Assembly (NCBI GenBank): GCA_023421735.1
Contig: JAEZSP010000045.1
Location: forward strand, 1 to 49,148
DNA length: 49,148 nucleotides
Reading direction: 5' to 3'
Source of the DNA: Bacillota bacterium
GTDB taxonomy: Bacteria > Bacillota_A > Clostridia > Christensenellales > Aristaeellaceae
The notes under the pieces are model-generated. The model searched no databases and had not been told where the DNA came from. It saw only the letters and a list, made by a program, of their open reading frames with translations. The translations under genes and the position numbers were made by a program. Positions 17,343 to 26,228 of the stretch are shown piece after piece. The stretch's first letter is position 1; each line of letters starts with the position of its first letter.

Positions 17343-18973
17343 CATGACCGGATCGCTTCCTCGATCGCGCGGTTCACGCGTTCCCGCGTCTCGAGGAGAT
17401 AATCGGCGCTTCTGGGATAACAGGTAAACGTGATTGGCTCGATGCCGTCCTCGAGGATCGCCATGACGAAATCCCGACCCTTGAGCGACTCGAGGAGCTT
17501 CAGTGCGCAAAGATCGGCCATCGCCTCCGCAGCCGCCATCATCCGCAGCGATTCGAGAGGCTTTCCGTCCTTTCCGGGATAGACCTGGAATGTGTCGCCC
17601 GCAGGCGCGAAGCCGTCGCCGTCCGTCACGCGGAAGGGATCGACCTGATAGTCCGAGAACTGCGCGCCGTAGAAATTATACGCCCATTGGAGGAAGCCCG
17701 CGATCCGATATTTATATAGCTGGAACCCAAGGATGCGCGTGCGCGCGCCTGACATGGCGAGAAACGTGTTGGAAACGAGCTTATACTGCCCGAGGCAATA
17801 ATACGTCCACAGTCCCTCAATGCCGGCTTTGAGGAAGGGCTCCATGTGATCGCTCGCGGGAATGGGATGCGCAACCGCCCCCGTGGCGTAGAATTCATAG
17901 CTCGAAAGCGCGTCCATCACCGGGAAGCCGTCGAGAAATTCTGCGACCATGTCGCGTGCCGCGCGGTAATCGGCGAGCATGGAGAGTCCCGGCTCGTCGG
18001 AAATGTGAAAAGAGCATCTGTCCGCAATCCCGAGCCGCCTGAGTTCTGCTGTCAGTGCGGGCAGATAGGCGCCGAGAAATGCGCGGTACGGCGCGCCTGT
18101 CGCATCCGTCTCCCATCCGAAGATCCGTTTCTCCGTGCCATCTACGCATGCCACGATCTTCGGCGCATGCCGCGCGCCCCATTGGGTGAACAGGTGGGCC
18201 ATTTCAAAATAGGTAATCCCGCACCGTCTCGCCATCTCTACCCAACGCCCGAGCCGCGCAAAACCAAATGAATAGACGCCTTTGTCCAGATACACGTCCA
18301 CGAGCTGGCACGTCATGCGTTCCCCGCCCGCGCGCGTGTCGAGCGGCGGCGTGTGGATCGGCGTCAAAAGCATATTGATGCCGCGCCTCGGCATTGCCGC
18401 GACGAAGTTTTCACAGATCGTCCAAAACGCCTCCGACCACATTTCAACGCCGTAATAATGGCAGAGCGCGTCGCAGTGGAACCATTTTGTATGGATGAAC
18501 TCCTGTTTCGGCAGTTGCGCCGGGATGACGTCGAGCGTAAACGTCGCGCGCGCAAGGGTCGCCCCATCCGCAGATTTCAACAAAACCTCGATCGCGTGCG
18601 TCCCCGCCGGCGCATGATCGACGTCGATCCACGCGCATGTCCACAGTCCCGCGTATGCACGCCACTTTTCTTCCCCGATTTCATCGAGCAGATCGGGATA
18701 TAGTCCAGGCGTTTTCCGCAGGTAGTCCGCATCGGCATCCGGGAACGCCGCAAACCGGACGGGCACGGATTTCACCATGCGCACATGCACGGGAACGTCC
18801 GCCGCCACCTCAAGCGACACATATTCGCGCGACGGGCCTTCCAGAATCGTCCACGCGGCCTGAAAAGATGCCGTTTCGGTGAGGAGCGCGCTCGCCCGGC
18901 GATAGCCGCCGTGCGGTGCCTCGTCCAGAAACACCTTTTCAAGGGGAGAGGCAAGCCTGAGATCAATTTTCAT
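17342..18973 (-). CDS. DUF4091-domain protein, putative carbohydrate-active enzyme
   Basis: A 543-residue cytoplasmic protein of the DUF4091 type, in which a beta-sandwich N-terminal part (about 1-145) precedes a TIM-barrel-like region with 'CSFHISDEP' and C-terminal 'TYYCLGQYKLVSNTFLAM' and 'FLQWAYNFYG' segments typical of the family. The family is associated with polysaccharide-degrading bacteria and resembles glycoside hydrolases; activity is unknown. AGAGGTG five bases before the ATG at 18973 sets the start, which overlaps the TmcAL stop by four bases (ATGA). It is thus co-translated with a tRNA-modifying enzyme. Confidence 0.78.
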   Translation of the reverse strand: MKIDLRLASPLEKVFLDEAPHGGYRRASALLTETASFQAAWTILEGPSREYVSLEVAADVPVHVRMVKSVPVRFAAFPDADADYLRKTPGLYPDLLDEIGEEKWRAYAGLWTCAWIDVDHAPAGTHAIEVLLKSADGATLARATFTLDVIPAQLPKQEFIHTKWFHCDALCHYYGVEMWSEAFWTICENFVAAMPRRGINMLLTPIHTPPLDTRAGGERMTCQLVDVYLDKGVYSFGFARLGRWVEMARRCGITYFEMAHLFTQWGARHAPKIVACVDGTEKRIFGWETDATGAPYRAFLGAYLPALTAELRRLGIADRCSFHISDEPGLSMLADYRAARDMVAEFLDGFPVMDALSSYEFYATGAVAHPIPASDHMEPFLKAGIEGLWTYYCLGQYKLVSNTFLAMSGARTRILGFQLYKYRIAGFLQWAYNFYGAQFSDYQVDPFRVTDGDGFAPAGDTFQVYPGKDGKPLESLRMMAAAEAMADLCALKLLESLKGRDFVMAILEDGIEPITFTCYPRSADYLLETRERVNRAIEEAIRS

Positions 18974-20145
18974 GTTGACACCTCTTCTATTCGAATGAAT
19001 TTCCGTGTAAATTCCTGCCCCGCACGCCGTTCTGCCGCTTCCTCCCGCGTGAGCGCCCATAGATCTGTCACGCGGCACTCGAGCGCAAAGCATCGGTCGC
19101 CTATGAGCTCCGGCGCGCGCACGATCGGGAGCGATGCCCGCCGCGCGATTTCGGAAAGAAGCGCATCCGCATCCGCGCGCGCGCCGATCAGCCGCAGATA
19201 GGTGGGATGCGGGTATAATTGCGCCAATTCAGCCGTGAGCCCCGCAAGCGCATGCGCCGCGAGCCGCGTGATGCGCGCATAGGTGTATCTTTTGCACTTG
19301 ACGCGCACGATGAAGTCCGCCGCGTCAAAGGCGGCGTTTGCCGCCCGCGCCGCGCGGTTCTCGAGTCCTTCCGTCATGTCCGGAAGCCCCGCGATCCCGG
19401 CGGCGCCGAGCTGGCGGAGCGCATTCAGGATGAGGTCGTCCGCCCCGTGGCGCGCGGCCATCTCCGGAATCTGAAACTGCGCGCTTTGGGGAATCCCGCG
19501 CGCCGCCGCGTCAAAGTCACCTCTGCAGACCGCCGCGCGGATCGCCGTCGCGGAGGCAATTTCGCCCGTTTTTGTGGAATGATAGTCGTTCGTGCGCATG
19601 ATGGTGAACGGCTCCGGCGTCGCGCCAGCACATCTGCGAAGCGCGCGCAGATATTCGACCGCCAATATGTCGTTTGGGCGCGCCTCCGCCCCGCCGAGCC
19701 CCAACGCCGCCTCCGCGCTTCCGCGCGCCCGCGCAAGCGTCTCTCCGCGCGCAAGGGAATCCGCAATGTAGGCGCGCAGCGCATCCGGTTCCTGCTCGCG
19801 CGCGTCGGCCAGCCGATTGAGCGCGGAAAGATCGCCCGACTCGCTGCCAAACGAAATGGCATCCGCGCCGAGCGCCGCGATGAGCCGGACACCCGCGTCC
19901 GCGAACCGATCGGCCGTGCGGCAGCCGAACAGCGCCGGAAGTTCGATCACCGCATCCGCGCCGCACAAAAGCGCCGCGCGCGCGCGCGTCCATTTGGAGG
20001 CAGGCGTCAGCTCACCGCGCTGGGAAAGATGACCGTTCATGACGCACACGATTTTGTCGTAACCCGCCGCGCGCGTTTGGGCGATATGCAATTTGTGACC
20101 GTTGTGGAACGGATTGTATTCGGAAACGATGCCCGCAATTTTCAT
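18970..20145 (-). CDS. tmcAL: tRNA(Met) cytidine acetate ligase TmcAL
   Basis: TmcAL (formerly YlbM) activates acetate with ATP and acetylates the wobble cytidine of elongator tRNA-Met to ac4C34. The 391-residue length is normal. The N-terminal nucleotidyltransferase fold shows GIVSEYNPFHNGH with the catalytic HxGH (His14, His17), VVCVMNGHLSQRGE-like strand and 'AVIELPALFG', followed by SFGSES. The start at 20145 is set by the promoter, whose -10 ends six bases earlier; longer in-frame starts reach into or beyond that promoter. There is no Shine-Dalgarno, so the message is probably leaderless. The DUF4091 gene follows with a four-base overlap. Confidence 0.93.
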   Translation of the reverse strand: MKIAGIVSEYNPFHNGHKLHIAQTRAAGYDKIVCVMNGHLSQRGELTPASKWTRARAALLCGADAVIELPALFGCRTADRFADAGVRLIAALGADAISFGSESGDLSALNRLADAREQEPDALRAYIADSLARGETLARARGSAEAALGLGGAEARPNDILAVEYLRALRRCAGATPEPFTIMRTNDYHSTKTGEIASATAIRAAVCRGDFDAAARGIPQSAQFQIPEMAARHGADDLILNALRQLGAAGIAGLPDMTEGLENRAARAANAAFDAADFIVRVKCKRYTYARITRLAAHALAGLTAELAQLYPHPTYLRLIGARADADALLSEIARRASLPIVRAPELIGDRCFALECRVTDLWALTREEAAERRAGQEFTRKFIRIEEVST

Positions 20146-20151
20146 GCACCC

Positions 20152-20180
20152 ATTGTACCGGATCGCGATGCGATTGACAA
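20152..20180 (-). promoter_or_regulatory. Promoter giving a near-leaderless tmcAL transcript
   Basis: Minus strand TTGTCA (20175-20180), 17-nt spacer, TACAAT (20152-20157). Only six bases separate the -10 box from the ATG, and no SD is present. Confidence 0.65.
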
Positions 20181-20223
20181 GCGGCGAATTGGGCGATACT
20201 ACGGAAAAGGGAGTGATTGCGAC

Positions 20224-21093
20224 ATGAAAAAGTCCATCCTGATCGCGTTTTTTGCGCTTATCACGCTCGTCGTAGGCTGCGCCAAAACGGGAGACACCAT
20301 CACCATCGACGAAATCGCAGCGGCAAACACGGAGGATCAGGTCCTCTCCCGCCACGCTGCATTCTCCATCCACACCGTTTACTACGATGCGGACGGCAAC
20401 GAGAGCTTTACAACCGACCAGGCCATCGGCAAATCCGGCGACCAGTACGCCGCCTCTTATGAGGACTCGGACGGATACAGCGAGTTTCTCGATGCCGGCA
20501 CGGCCTACTTCCGCGATCCCACCACGAACGAGTATTCCGTCCTGGCGTTTTATCCGGGGATGCTGGATGAATATGTCGCCTCGTATGACGATTACCTCTT
20601 CCTCTCAAACGAGGGATCGGTCATCGGCGCGGCGACGACATCCGGCGGCGAGACGAAGGTTGACGTCACGCTCTCGCGCACAAATTTGAACGCGCCGTTC
20701 CTCGATTCGCTCGGGTTCGGCAGCCCCGATTCCATCCGCATCGCCTATTCCCTCGACGCCAACACCAAGGAGGTGCGCGGTTACACGCTCTACGCGGTCA
20801 CGGGCGGCAAGGAATCGCAGGTCCTCAAGGCGAGTGTCTCCGCCCTCGACCAACCCCCAACCGCCCCGGACTTCGTGGCGCAGCTGAAAAATCCGGCCGA
20901 GACGCGCACGATCACCGTCGTCTCCCCGGACGGATCGCAGGCGCAGTACGTGGTTGCGAAGGAGGCCCTGTTCACCATGTCCTTCCCGGAGCAATACGGC
21001 GCGTATCTCGACCCGGAAGGCCAAAATCCCGTCACCGCCGAGGATCTGCGCGGACAGGACGCGACGATCTACCTCCTCACAAATCAGGCCTGA
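20224..21093 (+). CDS. Putative lipoprotein, function unknown
   Basis: A 289-residue exported lipoprotein: a lysine-containing N terminus, a hydrophobic signal segment and a lipobox LVVGC with Cys19 as the lipidated residue. The mature part is acidic, repeats short beta-strand patterns and resembles the LolA/outer-membrane-lipoprotein-sorting-like or DUF4412-like beta half-barrel folds in general look (an impression, not a motif match). A GGGAG is ten bases before the ATG at 20224. The reading frame stays open far upstream, but that part is the opposite strand of tmcAL. The divergent tmcAL promoter lies between the two genes. A bidirectional hairpin follows. Confidence 0.72.
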   Translation: MKKSILIAFFALITLVVGCAKTGDTITIDEIAAANTEDQVLSRHAAFSIHTVYYDADGNESFTTDQAIGKSGDQYAASYEDSDGYSEFLDAGTAYFRDPTTNEYSVLAFYPGMLDEYVASYDDYLFLSNEGSVIGAATTSGGETKVDVTLSRTNLNAPFLDSLGFGSPDSIRIAYSLDANTKEVRGYTLYAVTGGKESQVLKASVSALDQPPTAPDFVAQLKNPAETRTITVVSPDGSQAQYVVAKEALFTMSFPEQYGAYLDPEGQNPVTAEDLRGQDATIYLLTNQA

Positions 21094-21099
21094 ACGCAA

Positions 21100-21133
21100 A
21101 AAACCGCGACTTCCGATGGGGAGGCGCGGTTTT
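21100..21133. terminator. Bidirectional terminator between lipoprotein and NUDIX genes
   Basis: AAAACCGCG (21100-21108) pairs with CGCGGTTTT (21125-21133), giving a stem with an A tract on one side and a T tract on the other, as expected for a terminator working in both directions between convergent genes. Confidence 0.8.
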
Positions 21134-21141
21134 CCATCTTC

Positions 21142-21651
21142 TTACAGGCGCACCGCCTCGATTTTTTCAAGCATGCGGCGGTAATTGTCATCCTTGTTAT
21201 ATAAAACGGTCTCGACGAATTCCGCAAACGGAACGAGCTTCACGCCCGCCACTTCGCGCGCGGAGAGGTTCAGCTTCTGCGGATTGACGTCGATGCGCGC
21301 CCCGTAGATGTCTGAGATGAGGCCGCATTTGGAATCGTCCCAATCCTCGACCTGGCGCCCGGCGAAAAAGCAGTCCCCGGGGGCGATTTCGACGCCCAGT
21401 TCCTCCTTTGCCTCGCGCGCCGCGGCTTCGGCGCCCGTTTCACCGTGCTGGACGCCGCCGCCCGTCACGTCCCATTTGCCGGGAAAATAGCGCGCCTTCA
21501 AAGACCGCTGCTGCAACAGGTAGCGCCCGTCGGCGTTTTTCAGGATGATATGCGCGTGATAAAGATACTCCCCCGCGCCGATTTGCGTCCCTTTTTCGAT
21601 CACCTTGCCGGTAAACGCGCCTTCGCGCGTATAAACGTCCCGCAGCTCCAT
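21142..21651 (-). CDS. NUDIX hydrolase
   Basis: A 169-residue NUDIX-fold pyrophosphohydrolase with a complete Nudix box GGGVQHGETGAEAAAREAKEELG (GX5EX7REUXEEXGU), around residues 66-88. The early strands with YHAHIILKNADGRYLLQQRS resemble the isopentenyl-diphosphate isomerase/YfcD-like subgroup, which act on nucleoside diphosphate derivatives or similar; the actual substrate is not predictable. GGGGGTG six bases before the ATG at 21651 is chosen over an in-frame upstream ATG at 21660 that overlaps the SD. It has its own promoter. Confidence 0.9.
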   Translation of the reverse strand: MELRDVYTREGAFTGKVIEKGTQIGAGEYLYHAHIILKNADGRYLLQQRSLKARYFPGKWDVTGGGVQHGETGAEAAAREAKEELGVEIAPGDCFFAGRQVEDWDDSKCGLISDIYGARIDVNPQKLNLSAREVAGVKLVPFAEFVETVLYNKDDNYRRMLEKIEAVRL

Positions 21652-21669
21652 AGAAAACACCCCCGGATC

Positions 21670-21698
21670 ATGATACCATGCATGTCCGGAGGCGTCAA
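21670..21698 (-). promoter_or_regulatory. Promoter of the NUDIX gene
   Basis: Minus strand TTGACG (21693-21698), 17-nt spacer, TATCAT (21670-21675), about 18 nt before the ATG. Confidence 0.6.
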
Positions 21699-21702
21699 TA
21701 TG

Positions 21703-22836
21703 CTATTTCAAAACGATGTCCTCATCCGGATGTGCGCCGCTGATGGCGTACACGGGTCTCAGACGCAACTGTGCGCCGTCCGCAATCTCCAATACGTATT
21801 CATATTCCCAATCGCGCGTATAATCGGACATATTCGTCGCGTCGAGAACCAGTTCCCCTTCGTACGGCATGCCATCAACAATGAGGGCATACTCAATGGG
21901 CACATCTTCGTCCGAACCACTGTACATCCAGTTCGCCGGCACATTAAGATGCAGTAACGTGCGCACGTTGAAAGGTGTCACATACACCGTCGCAGATGAC
22001 GTATACTGGTCGTCTTCATATACCCCTGTGTAATCCCAAACACTGCAAGTGGAACGCGGAATCACGAACGGAATGGCTTCCTGCTGCAATAATCCGTCCA
22101 CAGAATCGGAATAAGTGCCCGTTTCATCCATGTAGACGTAATCGCATGTAATCGTCACGACAAGGGCGATTTCAATGGAATCCTTCTCGCGCGCCGACTC
22201 CGGAAGCACGGCAAATTCTTCATACATACCGCCCGCAACCTGAGTCCCGCCGCCCAATAATTCCTCCCTGCTCGAGGTCTCCACCGTCACGATGTCGATG
22301 TGTGGGATGAGCGCACCCACAGATCCGTCGCGCGCATACCGCGCTTGGAAGATCGCACGCTGTTCATCCGTCATTTCGGCGGTAATGTCTTCGGACGTCG
22401 CGTCGTACGGCGATCGAATGCGCGTAAGCGGCGCGGAATCGTAGTCAAAATCCACCTGCGGAAGATTTCCCTCCAGCGCATATCCGATGATGAGCTGCGC
22501 ACCGTCATAATAGCTTTGCAGCAGTGTGAGCGTCATATCCGGCGCGATATAAAGTCTGCGGCTGTCGGCTCCCCGCGTAGAGAGTTCGTCCACTTCTTCG
22601 TACTTTTGGGTGTCCTTGCCGCCCAACACATCGACCATCTGTGAAAAGATCGTTCGGCCAATCCCCGTCGCATACGCGATTCCCGCCACCAGCAGGAATA
22701 CCAGCGCAGCCGTCAACGCCATACGCAGCTTCTTTTTCATCCGTTTTCCCCTCCCCATCACGATCCGATTTTCCAGTGCGGGCGTGATTTCGACGGCCGC
22801 AAGCGCGCGGTCAATCGTCTCTTTGAGCCTATTCAT
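21703..22836 (-). CDS. Putative anti-sigma factor, DUF4179-like
   Basis: A 377-residue single-pass membrane protein: about 33 cytoplasmic residues, one transmembrane helix (about 37-56, preceded by KRMKKKLRM) and a large extracytoplasmic domain of roughly 315 residues. This layout and the eight-base overlap with an upstream ECF sigma gene fit the DUF4179-type regulators that hold ECF factors at the membrane. The extracellular part is acidic with many beta-strand patterns and would be the sensor. No protease cleavage motif is obvious. The inducing signal is unknown; cell-envelope stress is typical for this arrangement. Confidence 0.75.
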   Translation of the reverse strand: MNRLKETIDRALAAVEITPALENRIVMGRGKRMKKKLRMALTAALVFLLVAGIAYATGIGRTIFSQMVDVLGGKDTQKYEEVDELSTRGADSRRLYIAPDMTLTLLQSYYDGAQLIIGYALEGNLPQVDFDYDSAPLTRIRSPYDATSEDITAEMTDEQRAIFQARYARDGSVGALIPHIDIVTVETSSREELLGGGTQVAGGMYEEFAVLPESAREKDSIEIALVVTITCDYVYMDETGTYSDSVDGLLQQEAIPFVIPRSTCSVWDYTGVYEDDQYTSSATVYVTPFNVRTLLHLNVPANWMYSGSDEDVPIEYALIVDGMPYEGELVLDATNMSDYTRDWEYEYVLEIADGAQLRLRPVYAISGAHPDEDIVLK

Positions 22837-23314
22837 CGAAATACCACCCCTCCAGTCTAACCTTCAACCGCACACGTGCGCGTTTGAGCCGGTTATACAC
22901 GGCATCCCGCGTGATGCCCAGTACCCGCGCAACCTCGTCCGCACGCATCTCCCGCTGATAATAGAGGATGACGCATTCCCGCTCCCTCCGGGGCAACCGC
23001 ATAACCTCCCGCGCGACGGTTTCATCCGCATATCGGTCCGACATGCCCACCTCAGGAAGCTGATCCGTGGGCCGGATGCGCGACCACGGCGCACGGCGCA
23101 TGTTCTTGCAGGTATTGATTGCGATGCGCGTGAGCCATGTGCCCACATCGCTCTCTTCCCGGAACTTGTCCATGGCGCGAAACGCCTTCCAAAACGTCTC
23201 CTGCACAGCATCCTCTGCGAGTTGCCTGTCTCCCAGATACAGAAAGCACATGCGCAAAAGATCCGTGCCATGCGCTCGCACCAGGGCGCGGAAGTGTTCT
23301 TCGTCCACCCTCAC
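22829..23314 (-). CDS. ECF-type RNA polymerase sigma factor
   Basis: A 161-residue sigma-70 family factor of the extracytoplasmic-function group. Region 2 spans about residues 8-75 with 'DRQLAEDAVQETFWKAFR' (region 2.2) and 'VGTWLTRIAINTCKNMRR' (2.4); region 4 spans about 100-155 with 'LPRRERECVILYYQREM' and the helix-turn-helix 'ADEVARVLGITRDAVYNRLKRARVRLK'. The start is GTG at 23314, seven bases after a perfect AAGGAGG. The membrane anti-sigma gene follows with an eight-base overlap, so both are made together. A weak ECF-like promoter could lie upstream (TGACCA...CGTGTC on the minus strand), which would mean autoregulation. Confidence 0.93.
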   Translation of the reverse strand: MRVDEEHFRALVRAHGTDLLRMCFLYLGDRQLAEDAVQETFWKAFRAMDKFREESDVGTWLTRIAINTCKNMRRAPWSRIRPTDQLPEVGMSDRYADETVAREVMRLPRRERECVILYYQREMRADEVARVLGITRDAVYNRLKRARVRLKVRLEGWYFDE

Positions 23315-23372
23315 CTCATCACCTCCTTACCGATTAGACACGCCACGCACACAGGATTGGTCATCTGTAAAG

Positions 23373-23402
23373 AAAAAAGGCGCGGGAAATCCATCCCGCG
23401 CC
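23373..23402 (-). terminator. Terminator of the BceAB-type operon
   Basis: Nine-bp perfect stem GGCGCGGGA/TCCCGCGCC (23379-23402) followed on the minus strand by T6 (complement of 23373-23378), 25 nt past the permease stop. Confidence 0.88.
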
Positions 23403-23426
23403 ACAGATGGGCAACCGGATGCGGCG

Positions 23427-25442
23427 TCACACCCGCATTTTTCGATTCTCCACGATTCCGTCATAGGTCCGCGCGGTCATGAGGTACACAAAGACGTAGA
23501 TTGCGGCAAAAGCGCCGAACGTGCCGAGCGTGCATTTGACAAACAGCGGGATATCCGTCATGGAAAACGCCGCGAGGATGTGCCGGATCATGGGAAAAGC
23601 GAAGGCGATGTGGACAGCCGCGGTCAAAAGCGGCAGGAAGAACACGATCAAAACCTGCTGCCGGATCGTCGCGCGAATCTCCGCGCCGGTCATGCCTACC
23701 TTGCGCATGATGGCAAACCGCGCCCGGTCATCCCAACCCTCCGAAACCTGCTTGTAGTAGATGATGAGCACGGTCGCCAGGAGGAACATCAGTCCCAGAA
23801 AAATACCCAGAAAGAAAAATGCGCCATAGAAAGAGTAAAAATCGCTGTCGGCGCCGAGTTGCCGCGACCTCACATATCCGATAAAATAGCCTCCGTCGGA
23901 AGACGGCACCTTGAGCACTTCCTGCAAGTCCTGCGCATACCGGGCTTTATCGTCATCCGTGCCGGAAAGATTGAAACGCATTATGCGCCTGATTTTAGCT
24001 GCATCCTTCCCATATGTCTCGGCCTGTGCAGCGTCAATTTTTGAAAGCGTCTCTTCCGTGTCCACGATAAGGTATAATACATCCGTCCCCGTGGTTTCGT
24101 AGCCGCTGTCAAAGGGCGCCGCGTCCATCGGCGTGAGTTCGAAGTGCATTCCCGATAGGGAAATTGCGTCGCGCTTTTCACCCTTCTGATAATAAAGTGC
24201 CCGGCCCGGCGCGCGCGTGACCGTCTCCCCGGTGATGCTTTCATATCCCTCGGCGGTGGTGATGGCGATCATGACAAAGTTCGGCGCAAGCGAGACGCCC
24301 GGCACCTCTTCCGGGATCACAATCTCGTCTCCATTGCTCTGCGCAGCAAACTGAAGATACGAATATGCGGCAAAGTCGGACAGCGTCTCCCCATCTGTCT
24401 TTGCGATGCCGCGCGCCTTTTCCACAACCGCGGCAAGCGGCCCCAGTTCCGAATCCTGCGGATAATCCACCGAAATGTCGTACGGATACATCTCGTCGAC
24501 GATCGAGTCCGCACCCAGATAGAGGCTGACGGTGGTCGAGATGGTCACAAGCACCATCGTCGAAAGGATACAGATGCTCGCGAGTCCCGCCGCGTTGCGC
24601 TTCATGCGATAAAGCATGCCGGATACGGTCGCGAAATGACGCGTCCGATAGTAATAGTTTTTGTTTTTCCGCAGCGCCTTCAGAAAGACGATTGAAAAGG
24701 CGATGAACAAAAAATAGGTACCGGCAATGACCAGAAGCGCAGCCACAAAGAACAAAAGAATTGCCTGAATGGCATCGCTCGTCATGACGGAAAGCCAATA
24801 CCCGCTCCCCAGGAACAGAAAGCCCAGGATCGCGAGCACCCACTTGGACTTGGGCTCTCGCTCGCCCTCGCTCGCCGCGCGCAGAAGCTCAATGGGCTTC
24901 GCCGCGTATATGATGCGCAGGTCGTTTAAAAAGATCAGGAAAAAGAGAGGGAGAAACAGCGCGACGGTTACTCCTGCGGCGAGGGGATCGATCCGCATCT
25001 GAAAGCCCGTTTGTCCGTTCAAGAGCCGTACAAGGACGAGTTGTGTCAATTTTGAAAACACGATGCCGGCGAAAAGACCGCCGGGGATCGCGAGAAGCGC
25101 TGTGTACGCGCTTTCCCAAAAGAGCACGCGTCCGATGTGCCGCTTCTCCATACCCAGCACGTTGTAGAGTCCGAATTCTCGCCGTCGGCCCTTTGCGAGC
25201 ACAGAATTTGTGTAAAACAGGATGATCGCCGAAAAAAGACCGATCACGATCACGCCGAATGCCAGGACGTGCGCGAGAACCCCGCCGCCCGGCAATTCCC
25301 GGATCACGGGATCGGTATTGATCGTGAACATCACGTAGAACATCATCACACACAGGACGCAGGCGAGCAAATACGGCAAAAAAAGACGTCCGTTCTTGCG
25401 CAGTCCTCCGCGCGCGAGTCGGATGAAGAGCGACCTACGCAT
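23427..25442 (-). CDS. BceB-type ABC permease (FtsX-like)
   Basis: The membrane half of an antimicrobial-peptide detoxification transporter. The 671-residue length, ten predicted membrane helices and a large extracellular domain of about 200 residues between helices seven and eight (starting near SLYLGADSIVDEMYPYD) are the BceB/VraG pattern. Two FtsX-like units contain 'REFGLYNVLGMEKRHIGR' and 'ARFAIMRKVGMTGAEIRATIR', the coupling helices. In characterised systems the extracellular domain binds target-peptide complexes and the permease also signals flux to the histidine kinase. ATG at 25442 overlaps the ATPase stop by eight bases. The adjacent ATPase, kinase and regulator complete the module. 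Confidence 0.92.
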   Translation of the reverse strand: MRRSLFIRLARGGLRKNGRLFLPYLLACVLCVMMFYVMFTINTDPVIRELPGGGVLAHVLAFGVIVIGLFSAIILFYTNSVLAKGRRREFGLYNVLGMEKRHIGRVLFWESAYTALLAIPGGLFAGIVFSKLTQLVLVRLLNGQTGFQMRIDPLAAGVTVALFLPLFFLIFLNDLRIIYAAKPIELLRAASEGEREPKSKWVLAILGFLFLGSGYWLSVMTSDAIQAILLFFVAALLVIAGTYFLFIAFSIVFLKALRKNKNYYYRTRHFATVSGMLYRMKRNAAGLASICILSTMVLVTISTTVSLYLGADSIVDEMYPYDISVDYPQDSELGPLAAVVEKARGIAKTDGETLSDFAAYSYLQFAAQSNGDEIVIPEEVPGVSLAPNFVMIAITTAEGYESITGETVTRAPGRALYYQKGEKRDAISLSGMHFELTPMDAAPFDSGYETTGTDVLYLIVDTEETLSKIDAAQAETYGKDAAKIRRIMRFNLSGTDDDKARYAQDLQEVLKVPSSDGGYFIGYVRSRQLGADSDFYSFYGAFFFLGIFLGLMFLLATVLIIYYKQVSEGWDDRARFAIMRKVGMTGAEIRATIRQQVLIVFFLPLLTAAVHIAFAFPMIRHILAAFSMTDIPLFVKCTLGTFGAFAAIYVFVYLMTARTYDGIVENRKMRV

Positions 25443-26202
25443 GGCGCTCACCGCCTGTCGCTAGCATGGTCAGCGTGTCCGAGATTTTGCCGTACAATTC
25501 CTCGCTGGTGGACCCGCCGCGGTAAATCTGGTGGAATACCTCTCCATCCTTGATAAACAATACGCGTCCCGCCCGGCTCGCCGCGCGCACCGAGTGCGTC
25601 ACCATGACGATGGTCTGCCCGTCGCGGTTGATTTCCTCAAACAGCGTCAACAACTCGTCGGACGCCCGGGAATCCAACGCGCCCGTCGGCTCGTCCGCAA
25701 GCACGAGACGGGGATTGGCGATGAGCGCGCGCGCCACCGCCGCCCGCTGCTTTTGCCCGCCCGAAACCTCGTAGGGGAACTTGGTCAGAATATCCCAGAT
25801 GCCCAGCTTTTTTGCAATGGGGCTAATCTTCGCGCGCATCTCGGGATACCGTTTGCCGGCAAGCACCAGCGGCAGGAAGATGTTGTCCTCGATGGTAAAC
25901 GTGTCCAGCAAATTAAACTCCTGAAAGACAAACCCCAGGCAATCCCGGCGGAACGCGGCGATCTCCTTTTCAGGAATGCCCGAAAGCGCACGTCCGTCGA
26001 GCACCACTTCGCCCGTGGTCGATTTGTCCAGTGCCGCAATGATGTTGAGAAGCGTCGTCTTGCCCGAACCGGATTCGCCCATCACGGCGACGTACTCCCC
26101 TTCTTCCACCGAAAAGGTAATGTCCCGAAGCGCCTCCACCCGATTCCCGCCAAACCGCGTCGTATAGATTTTTTTGACCTTGTTTAAAGTGAGTAATGCC
26201 AT
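25435..26202 (-). CDS. BceA-type ABC ATPase
   Basis: A 255-residue ATPase that powers the adjacent BceB-like permease. Walker A is GESGSGKTT (about residues 39-47), the Q-loop is FVFQEFN, the signature is VSGGQKQR, Walker B is LVLADEPTGALD and the switch His is in MVTHSVRAA. This matches the MacB/LolD/BceA class. AAGGAGGGC three to four bases before the ATG at 26202 sets the start; the longer in-frame frame upstream overlaps the promoter. Expression probably depends on the adjacent response regulator acting at direct repeats 26266-26294. Confidence 0.95.
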   Translation of the reverse strand: MALLTLNKVKKIYTTRFGGNRVEALRDITFSVEEGEYVAVMGESGSGKTTLLNIIAALDKSTTGEVVLDGRALSGIPEKEIAAFRRDCLGFVFQEFNLLDTFTIEDNIFLPLVLAGKRYPEMRAKISPIAKKLGIWDILTKFPYEVSGGQKQRAAVARALIANPRLVLADEPTGALDSRASDELLTLFEEINRDGQTIVMVTHSVRAASRAGRVLFIKDGEVFHQIYRGGSTSEELYGKISDTLTMLATGGERHA

Positions 26203-26228
26203 AATGCCCTCCTTCTTCGTACGGGCAT

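Noticed and set aside
19219..20223. N-terminal extension of the lipoprotein
   Set aside because: The open frame is the antisense of tmcAL and is Arg-rich; the lipoprotein signal and SD at 20224 mark the true start.
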